A DNA stretch of 5,181 bases from an uncultured Thiomonas sp. (GTDB lineage Bacteria > Pseudomonadota > Gammaproteobacteria > Burkholderiales > Burkholderiaceae_C). The stretch lies in the NCBI GenBank assembly GCA_937927695.1, contig CALBRU010000081.1:1-5181 (forward strand), given 5' to 3'. Every line of letters begins with the position of its first letter. Position 1 is the first letter of the stretch. Below the pieces are notes generated by a model that searched no databases, was not told the origin of the DNA, and worked only from the letters and a program-made list of their open reading frames with translations. The position numbers were made by a program, and so were the translations under genes. This document shows positions 1 through 5,181 of this stretch, piece by piece.

Positions 1-2353
1 GCACCTGCCCGACGAGTTCGCCCGATTCAAACTGAACGGCGGAGACATTGACCGAGACCCGCGCGATGTCGATGCCTTCGCGCAGCCACTGGGCCATTTG
101 CTGGCAGGCGGCGTCCAGCATCCAGCGGCCGATGGGCGCAATCAGCCCATACGACTCGGCCACGGCAATGAACGCATCGGGAAACAGCAGCCCGCGCTGC
201 GGGTGATGCCAGCGGATCAGCGCTTCGGCAGAGGTGATGCGGCCATCGGCGGCGTTGACACGCGGTTGATAGAAAGCGACAAATTCACCGCGCACCAGCG
301 CCTGCCGCAGATCGGCCAGCAACTGGGCCAGGGTGCGGGCTTCGGCGTCGAGCGTGGGGTTGAACAGTTGGGCGCGGCCGCGGCCGTAGGCCTTGGCGGC
401 ATAAAGCGCAATGTCGGCGCAGCGCAGTAGTTCGTTGCGCTCGCTGGCATGCTTCGGGCACAGGGCAATGCCCACGCTGGCGCCCACTTGAACCGGTCCA
501 CCCGCCAGCTCGAACGGCTCGCGCAGGGCGCGAATCATGGCGTCCGCCGTGGCCTGCGCCGTGGCCGCGTCGGCCAAGGGCAGCACCAGGGTGAACTCAT
601 CTCCGCCCTGGCGCGCCACGATGCCGTTGGCTTGCAGGCGGGTGCGCAGCCGCTCGCTGGCCTGACACAGCAGCGCGTCGCCCGCAGCATGGCCGCGGCT
701 GTCGTTGACGTCCTTGAAGTTGTCGAGGTCGATGTAGAGCAAGGCCAGCGGAGCGGCGGCCTGGCCGGGCGCCAGCAGGGCGTCGAGCTTTTCGTGCAGG
801 CCGTGGCGGTTGAGCAGGCCGGTGAGGCTGTCGTGCGTGGCTTGATGCACCAGCGCCCGCTCTCGGTCTTGCGCGGCCAGACCCACGGCCAGACGATCAC
901 GCACTTCGGCGGCGGGTTGCAACTCGCCTGCGGCGGGCTCGGCAGGCAGGCCAAGGGCGATGAGCGCCTGCACCGCTTCGCCCTGCCGCAGCGGCAGCAG
1001 CGCCAACCAGTCGGATGCAGGGGGCATGAGGCTGCGCAGACAGGGGGCGTCGCGCAGGGTGTCTTCGCCTGCAGGGTTGATCTGAAACTGCCGGTCGCCT
1101 TGCAGCCCTGACCACTGGGCCTGTGCCGCCGCATCGCAGGTCACATCGCGCACGTCGAACACGGTTTTGTTCGTTTTGCCGTCGTGCCACAGCACGGCGC
1201 GGCGGAAATTCTGCGGCTCTTTCTGCCAGATTACCGCGGCGCTGGCCTTGGGGTAGAGCCCTTCGAGTTGATCGAGCACGCGCCGGGCCAGGCTGTCTAC
1301 CGAAGCGCCCGACAAAATGTCGCGGTCCATCGCGGCCAGCCCTTCCAGCGCATGAAACTGCGCGCCGATCTTGGCGGCCATGTCGTTGAACGCACTGGCC
1401 AACACGCCGAATTCGTCCTGGCTGTGCACTTGCACGCGCGCGCTGTTGTCGCCGGCGGCCAGGCTGCGTGTGCCCGCGGTGAGTTGTTCCAGCGGCACCA
1501 GGGTGCGGCGAATTTTCCGCTCCGCGAGCAGGGCGATCAGCAGCAGCGTGGCCGCTGCCACGAGGCCCAGCCACACCGCCAGCGGCCAGCCCAGCCAACT
1601 CACGCGGGGCGGCGGCGCTTGTTGAATGAACAGCCAGTCTGGCGTGCCAAACTCGCCGCCGAGAAAGAGCTGAAAGCGAAACACCGAGTCGGCCGCTGTG
1701 CCGCGCTGGGCTGCAGGTGCGGTGACGTTGGCAGTGGAGTACAGCAAGGCGCCTTCGGCATTGCGCACGCTCCACACGCCGCCGTCCATCGCATCATGTA
1801 CCGGGCCCCAGAGGAATTGCGGGTTGAGCTCTGCAATCCACCGGGGCTGCCCATTTTGCAAAGTGGCCAGGTAGACCCTTGTCGGTTCGCCCGTGGCGCG
1901 ATGCGTGCGCAACAACACCTGCGTCAAACCGGCGCTGGCATCCATGAGGGGTTGAACCGGCGGGATGGCGGGGAAGGCGCGCTGCCAGTTGCGCCACAGA
2001 TTAGCGGCGCTGGCGGAGGCCCATTCCGGCTTGCCCTGTGGTGTTTGCAGCAGCAGCGCGTCAAACGCCCGCCCTAGGCCTGGGAGCTGCGCGTCAGGTT
2101 GCGGCGCGGAGGATGGCAGGGCGAGCAGCAGGGTTTTGGCCGTGAGCAAGCGGTCGAACACCTGACGGCTGACCTGCCGGGTCATGCGCTGCTGGCTCTG
2201 CATATTGAGCTGCCGCGCCACCTGATTGACCGCTGTGCTTGACAACCAGTCCGACAGCGCCAGCGGCACCAGTGCCGCAACGACGAACAAGGCAAACAAC
2301 TGGCGCCCCAGGCGGCTGCCGGAAAACCAGGTGGACAGGCGCGGCGGACGCAT
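1..2353 (-). CDS. Membrane-bound GGDEF/EAL cyclic-di-GMP signalling protein (3' end outside window)
   Basis: The frame is open from an ATG at 2353-2351 to the window edge, giving 784 visible residues. An in-frame TGA at 2362-2360 lies just upstream, so this ATG is the earliest possible start; its ribosome site is weak (GAGCGG at most). Visible order: TM helix about 16-36; periplasmic region about 37-251 with a Cache-like strand pair (WSVRNAEGALLYS, 194-206); TM helix about 254-275; HAMP about 277-335 ending DEFG (313-316) and AFNDM; a divergent GAF-like region about 337-495; GGDEF domain about 504-660; and the first part of an EAL domain from about 675. The cyclase domain has DSLTGLLNR (508-516), metal ligand D542 in YIDLDNFK and an intact GGDEF at 583-587. 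The inhibitory RxxD site is absent (QANG at 574-577). The EAL part keeps YQP (695-697), EALIRW (from 710) and NVS with N769, so both synthesis (two GTP to c-di-GMP) and hydrolysis to pGpG look possible. About 130-150 residues of EAL are expected beyond base 1. Which activity dominates cannot be told. Cache and GAF assignments are the least certain. Confidence 0.95.
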   Translation of the reverse strand, partial: MRPPRLSTWFSGSRLGRQLFALFVVAALVPLALSDWLSSTAVNQVARQLNMQSQQRMTRQVSRQVFDRLLTAKTLLLALPSSAPQPDAQLPGLGRAFDALLLQTPQGKPEWASASAANLWRNWQRAFPAIPPVQPLMDASAGLTQVLLRTHRATGEPTRVYLATLQNGQPRWIAELNPQFLWGPVHDAMDGGVWSVRNAEGALLYSTANVTAPAAQRGTAADSVFRFQLFLGGEFGTPDWLFIQQAPPPRVSWLGWPLAVWLGLVAAATLLLIALLAERKIRRTLVPLEQLTAGTRSLAAGDNSARVQVHSQDEFGVLASAFNDMAAKIGAQFHALEGLAAMDRDILSGASVDSLARRVLDQLEGLYPKASAAVIWQKEPQNFRRAVLWHDGKTNKTVFDVRDVTCDAAAQAQWSGLQGDRQFQINPAGEDTLRDAPCLRSLMPPASDWLALLPLRQGEAVQALIALGLPAEPAAGELQPAAEVRDRLAVGLAAQDRERALVHQATHDSLTGLLNRHGLHEKLDALLAPGQAAAPLALLYIDLDNFKDVNDSRGHAAGDALLCQASERLRTRLQANGIVARQGGDEFTLVLPLADAATAQATADAMIRALREPFELAGGPVQVGASVGIALCPKHASERNELLRCADIALYAAKAYGRGRAQLFNPTLDAEARTLAQLLADLRQALVRGEFVAFYQPRVNAADGRITSAEALIRWHHPQRGLLFPDAFIAVAESYGLIAPIGRWMLDAACQQMAQWLREGIDIARVSVNVSAVQFESGELVGQV

Positions 2354-2370
2354 CGCCGCTCAACAACAAC

Positions 2371-2385
2371 GCGGCGTAGCACCGC
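2371..2385 (-). promoter_or_regulatory. Short GC-rich hairpin between pilin and GGDEF/EAL genes
   Basis: Read on the minus strand, GCGGTG-CTA-CGCCGC can form a 6-bp stem (one G-U pair) with a 3-base loop. It is followed directly by GTTGTTGTTG at 2370-2361, ending at the start region of the next gene. The tail is only partly T-rich, so this is at best a weak or partial terminator/attenuator. It could also be chance in GC-rich DNA. If it terminates, expression of the GGDEF/EAL gene would be uncoupled in part from the pilin. Confidence 0.25.
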
Positions 2386-2414
2386 AGGAGAAGTAAAAGG
2401 CGCAGGCCACGGGC

Positions 2415-2891
2415 TCAGTAATTGGCGGCCAGACCGATATACGCGCCGTTGTTGGCGCGGATGATGTCATCGAGGCTGACCTTATTGCTGATCTGCGATT
2501 GGGTCTGCCCGTTCGCCCCCATGCTGTAGAGATCGAAGTCGGTGTTGATGGGGTTGAGCGCCTTGTCCTTGCGCGCGCCGCCTTTGCCGTTTTCCTCGAT
2601 GTTGTAGTAAACATAGGGGTGGCCCCAGGGATCGAGCTTGCCCGCCATGCCGATGTCGGCCAGCGAATTGGGCAACGTGCGGTTGTAAACCCAATAGTTC
2701 TGGATGGCCGCAGAGATGGACACCACGTCTTGCTGCGCCTGCGCATTTTCAACCTTGAGCCGGTAGCCGCTGTAAATCGGCAGGGCGATGGCGGTGAGCA
2801 CGCCCACCAAGGCGATGGCCATCATCAACTCCAGCAGGGTGAAGCCGCGCGAGCGCTTGCTGGGTGTGCAGGAGGAGATGGACAGGTTCAT
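2415..2891 (-). CDS. Type IV prepilin with GspG-like pseudopilin domain
   Basis: This encodes 158 residues ending in TGA. The leader is 16 residues (MNLSISSCTPSKRSRG), then FTLLELMMAIALVGVLTAIA, the classic prepilin peptidase site: cleavage after G16, N-methylation of F17, and the conserved Glu at mature position 5 (E21). A hydrophobic helix runs to P38, which is mature position 22, as in most type IV pilins. The ATG at 2891 was chosen because it gives this normal leader; its ribosome site is weak (AAAGCGG). The globular part carries LDPWGHPYVY (86-95) and DFDLYSMGANG (118-128) followed by DDI (141-143), the layout of the T2SS major pseudopilin GspG C-terminal domain. The mature chain has no cysteine, so the disulfide-closed D-region of PilA/PilE pilins is absent. 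The gene lies 136 bases after pilY1, a place where a PilE-type minor pilin is commonly found. By family, it would sit in the inner membrane and be assembled into a pilus or pseudopilus. Whether it is a minor pilin of the PilY1 system or a true pseudopilin is open. Confidence 0.93.
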   Translation of the reverse strand: MNLSISSCTPSKRSRGFTLLELMMAIALVGVLTAIALPIYSGYRLKVENAQAQQDVVSISAAIQNYWVYNRTLPNSLADIGMAGKLDPWGHPYVYYNIEENGKGGARKDKALNPINTDFDLYSMGANGQTQSQISNKVSLDDIIRANNGAYIGLAANY

Positions 2892-2913
2892 GCCCGCTTT
2901 GTAGCGCCGCCAC

Positions 2914-2934
2914 GCAGCCCGCAACAAGGGCCGC
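2914..2934 (-). promoter_or_regulatory. Hairpin in the pilin leader region
   Basis: On the minus strand, GCGGCCC-TTGTTGC-GGGCTGC pairs as a 7-bp stem (one G-U) with a 7-base loop. It ends 22 bases before the pilin ATG. It has no T-tract, so it is not a terminator. It could affect translation initiation of the pilin or mRNA stability, or be fortuitous in GC-rich sequence. Confidence 0.3.
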
Positions 2935-2980
2935 GCTTCAGCGGGTGGCCGGTTTTGTGAAATGCAGCACAAACCAGCGG

Positions 2981-3010
2981 GGCGCTGTGGAGGAAAACCC
3001 ACAAAGCGCC
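2981..3010 (-). promoter_or_regulatory. Strong bulged hairpin just after pilY1
   Basis: On the minus strand the arms GGCGC + TGTGG (3010-3006 and 3003-2999) pair perfectly with CCACA + GCGCC (2990-2986 and 2985-2981). There is a two-base bulge at 3005-3004 and an 8-base loop GTTTTCCT. The stem begins 17 bases after the pilY1 TGA. No T-run follows (next bases are CCGCTGG), so a classical intrinsic terminator is unlikely. A 3'-end stabiliser or RNA-processing element that sets different levels of pilY1 and pilin mRNA is a reasonable inference. The rest of the 2892-3027 spacer shows no clear sigma-70 or sigma-54 promoter. Confidence 0.45.
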
Positions 3011-3027
3011 GCCGGGTGATAAAGACG

Positions 3028-5181
3028 TCAGTACTGCCGCCAGAGGATCGGTCTGTTCAAGTTTTGAAACAACTGGGTGATCGGGGTCGGCGGCGTGTTC
3101 AGGTCTGTCAGTTGGGTTGTCGCCAAAATAATCGCGCCGGTCGTTGTGCTGCTGCCCGTTGGACTGAGTGCGGGGCCTTTGCCGAGGTAGATATATCCAC
3201 CGGTGACAGCCTGCCCTTTGTAGGTGATCGGGGTTGTTGGCGCTAATCCATTGACAAAATTGAAGTAATTCAACCCGCCTGATCCAACGCCGCAAACATT
3301 CGTGCCTGTAGGAGGCTGATAGACAGGGACCCAAAACACGCCATTTTTTAAGTAGGGCACCGCAGAAACTTGCCCCATCAAAGCATTCACCCCGGACGCC
3401 TGTTGCAGAGTTCCGGAGGCGTCTGGCTCGTATCCTCCGGAACTACTGCTGGCCCAGACGATATAGCCAGAGCCGCCGCTTACCTGCTCAAACACAGTTA
3501 CCTCGTTTTGTGTGGCTGCCCAGAAATATGGCATGCCGCCCTGTTCTGTGTAGCCCACATAATTGATCGGCTGAGCCGGATTGGTTGCGCCTGCAAGTTG
3601 CAGGCCGACGGCGTCAGCAGTGGCTGTTCCGGTGAGGTACACATTCCATACTTGGCCTTGGCTGTCACCGAACCAGAGCGTGCCGGAACTGGAGTCATAG
3701 TTCAGCGCGCTGGTCACATAGTTTCCTGTGCCGAGCCCTAAGCTGGCAGACTGCGCCGAGCCGCTGGCGGGCTGGCCTGTCGCCACACTCACTTCGTACA
3801 ACGTGCTGGTCGTCACTTGTGTGCTGCCAGAGCCAGTCTTGGTGTTCACCACAAAGATCGCATATTGCGCACCATTGACCGTGGCGATGATGGGCGCCTG
3901 CATTTGTGGAGAGGTTCCGCCTGGCGTGGAAATTCCCCAAGTCTGCTTGGTGGGTGTTGGGCTGGGCGGGCTGGTGGACGGGTTGTCCGCCAGTTTGATG
4001 GCGTAGTGATACGCCCCTGCGCTAGCCGTACCCACCACATAGCTCGCCCAGTTCGACGCTGTAGGGTTAGTCGTCGTATCGACGGCATCCGTGGTGGTGA
4101 ACCCCCCGTCAAACAGCTGGAGGCGCTGGAAATTTTGATAGTTTTGCAGCTGGCCGACAAATTCACGCGGCATCCAGCCCCACGCGAGTTTGCCCGTCTG
4201 GGAATCGACCGCATACAGAAAACCGTCGTTACTGGTGAACAACACCAGCTTCTGGCGCCCGCTCTCATTCCGCGCGAAATTCACATACCCGCCAAGCCCC
4301 CCTAAGTACCGATCCGATGGCGGGGCCAAATACTGCAACTGATCATTCGGGCTGAAGCTCCCGAGCATCCAGTTGAGCTGTCGCCCCGCAAGATAGGAAT
4401 ATCCGCTTGGCCCGGCAGGGTAGGCCGGGGAGGTGGTGTCTCCTGTCGTGTTGTAGGAGGGATCCCAGGTGTAATAAAGAATGGTCTGAATATTCGGTAT
4501 CGCTGGGCTGGCCGCGGTGAGTCCGAAAGCCGCTTGGTCAGAGTAGGTGCCTGAAGCTGCGCCCATCTGTGCAAGAGTCGCAACAGAGCGTGCCGTTCCA
4601 CTATTTGCCGACACGGTGGAATACAGATTGGCCTGCCGATTCGCTGCCGTCATGAGTCCGTATTGCGGATCTCCCACGTCCCACAGCGCAGGGCCGCTTG
4701 CCGTGCCGATGGGGGCACTGACGCCTGTGGTCGGTGCAGCAACGGTTCGGAAAGCCTGAACATGCCCGGCCAACTCGCCTGAGTTGTTGTTGGAGGTCGC
4801 GGTATAAATCAGCCCACCAGCTGGCAGGCGTGACGGTGCCACTGGTGCGGATACGTTGATGGTGCCGAAAATCTGTGCGGCGATGCTTCCCAGAGCTGCA
4901 TTGAATGCGCTCACATTATTTGCTGGGTATTCCGTCCCCGTGCCACCGGCAATGGCCATGGCATTGAGGGCGTAATTGGCAGCGGGATTAGCGTTGGTGT
5001 CCACACCCGCGCCAAGGCCGACGACATAGGTCTTGATGCCCTTTTTGTTCAGTGCGGTGATTGCGGTGATGGTGTCGATCAGCGCTTGGTCGTTGGTCTT
5101 GCTGCTGTCCAAGCCACCCTGGGTCTGACCGCCGGGAACGTTGCCGCTGTCGTCGTTGATGCCGTAAGCGGCATTGCCTGC
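3028..5181 (-). CDS. pilY1: PilY1-like type IV pilus tip/biogenesis protein (5' end outside window)
   Basis: The frame is open from the upper window edge to a TGA at 3030-3028, giving 717 visible residues. The start codon and signal peptide lie outside. Residues about 1-105 are the end of a von Willebrand A domain: helix and strand IKTYVVGLGAG, then GGTGTEYPANNVSAFNAAL, which matches the GGTGxxYxA segment that closes this fold in PilY1 proteins. Next come GELAGHVQAF and ALWDVG, then the C-terminal beta-propeller. Typical propeller blades are SNDGFLYAVDSQTGKLAW (317-334) and GDSQGQVWNVY (505-515). The chain ends LNRPILWRQY, like the WRQ/WRE tail of many PilY1 proteins. A proline/threonine-rich linker (SPPSPTPT) starts at about 404, and there is one cysteine (residue 630). 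By family, PilY1 is exported, sits at the pilus tip with minor pilins, supports extension against PilT-driven retraction, and acts in adhesion and surface sensing. The calcium loop normally preceding the GDxxGxxW blade is degraded here (NYDSSSGTL, 494-502). A divergent PilY1-domain adhesin is the main alternative. Confidence 0.93.
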   Translation of the reverse strand, partial: AGNAAYGINDDSGNVPGGQTQGGLDSSKTNDQALIDTITAITALNKKGIKTYVVGLGAGVDTNANPAANYALNAMAIAGGTGTEYPANNVSAFNAALGSIAAQIFGTINVSAPVAPSRLPAGGLIYTATSNNNSGELAGHVQAFRTVAAPTTGVSAPIGTASGPALWDVGDPQYGLMTAANRQANLYSTVSANSGTARSVATLAQMGAASGTYSDQAAFGLTAASPAIPNIQTILYYTWDPSYNTTGDTTSPAYPAGPSGYSYLAGRQLNWMLGSFSPNDQLQYLAPPSDRYLGGLGGYVNFARNESGRQKLVLFTSNDGFLYAVDSQTGKLAWGWMPREFVGQLQNYQNFQRLQLFDGGFTTTDAVDTTTNPTASNWASYVVGTASAGAYHYAIKLADNPSTSPPSPTPTKQTWGISTPGGTSPQMQAPIIATVNGAQYAIFVVNTKTGSGSTQVTTSTLYEVSVATGQPASGSAQSASLGLGTGNYVTSALNYDSSSGTLWFGDSQGQVWNVYLTGTATADAVGLQLAGATNPAQPINYVGYTEQGGMPYFWAATQNEVTVFEQVSGGSGYIVWASSSSGGYEPDASGTLQQASGVNALMGQVSAVPYLKNGVFWVPVYQPPTGTNVCGVGSGGLNYFNFVNGLAPTTPITYKGQAVTGGYIYLGKGPALSPTGSSTTTGAIILATTQLTDLNTPPTPITQLFQNLNRPILWRQY

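Noticed and set aside
449..1111. Long plus-strand open frame (220 codons), opposite the GGDEF/EAL gene.
   Set aside because: It lies wholly antisense to a gene with clear GGDEF and EAL motifs, and its product is a low-complexity Gly/Gln/Arg/Ala-rich chain with no domain. This is typical of shadow frames in GC-rich DNA.
897..1775. Minus-strand open frame of 292 codons in another register.
   Set aside because: The product is Arg/Ala-rich without domains, while the frame starting at 2353 encodes TM2, HAMP and GGDEF through the same bases.
1184..2077. Plus-strand open frame of 297 codons.
   Set aside because: It is antisense to the HAMP, TM and sensor part of the same gene, with no recognisable domain or ribosome site; a shadow frame.
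2961..2980. Possible sigma-54 promoter (TGG-TTTGTGC-TGCA on the minus strand) before the pilin.
   Set aside because: The GG and GC elements are 8 bases apart instead of 10, and the flanking consensus bases are missing.
2889..3002. Upstream GTG start at 3002 for the pilin.
   Set aside because: It would give a 53-residue leader running through the intergenic hairpin, whereas the ATG at 2891 gives a normal 16-residue prepilin leader.
2981..3010. The hairpin as an intrinsic terminator of pilY1.
   Set aside because: No T-run follows the stem on either strand, so it is reported as a structural RNA element only.
5110..5112. TTG as a possible start of the PilY1-like protein.
   Set aside because: The same frame stays open upstream to the window edge and encodes a plausible vWA segment (NDDSGNVPGGQ), so the gene begins outside the window.

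Overview
The window holds three genes, all on the minus strand, so the direction of transcription is from base 5181 towards base 1. In that order they are: the C-terminal part of a PilY1-type type IV pilus tip/adhesion protein (3028-5181, 5' end outside the window); a small prepilin with a GspG-like (T2SS major pseudopilin) globular domain (2415-2891); and a membrane-anchored cyclic-di-GMP protein with the order TM - periplasmic sensor - TM - HAMP - GAF-like - GGDEF - EAL (1-2353, 3' end outside the window). The whole plus strand carries only shadow reading frames.

The organism looks like a high-GC Gram-negative proteobacterium, most probably a betaproteobacterium of the Burkholderiales type. 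This rests on the strongly GC-ending codon use of the GGDEF/EAL gene, the PilY1 ending in a WRQ-type tail, and the pilY1-then-pilin gene order. The genus cannot be named from the sequence alone.

Region by region: 5181-3028 is pilY1 (rest of a von Willebrand A fold, then a long beta-propeller). Bases 3027-2892 are a 136-base spacer with two RNA hairpins and no recognisable promoter. Bases 2891-2415 are the pilin. Bases 2414-2354 are a 61-base spacer with one short GC-rich hairpin followed by a GTTGTTGTT run. Bases 2353-1 are the GGDEF/EAL gene.

Working model (inference): the PilY1-like protein is presented on a pilus or pseudopilus whose minor subunit may be the downstream prepilin. The third gene would link the surface apparatus to c-di-GMP through its own periplasmic sensor domain. 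Each gene family is well known. The less ordinary points are the GspG-type rather than PilE-type pilin beside pilY1, the loss of acidic residues at expected calcium sites in both PilY1 and the pilin, and a dual GGDEF/EAL enzyme immediately downstream. I found no mobile element, CRISPR array, tRNA or rRNA.
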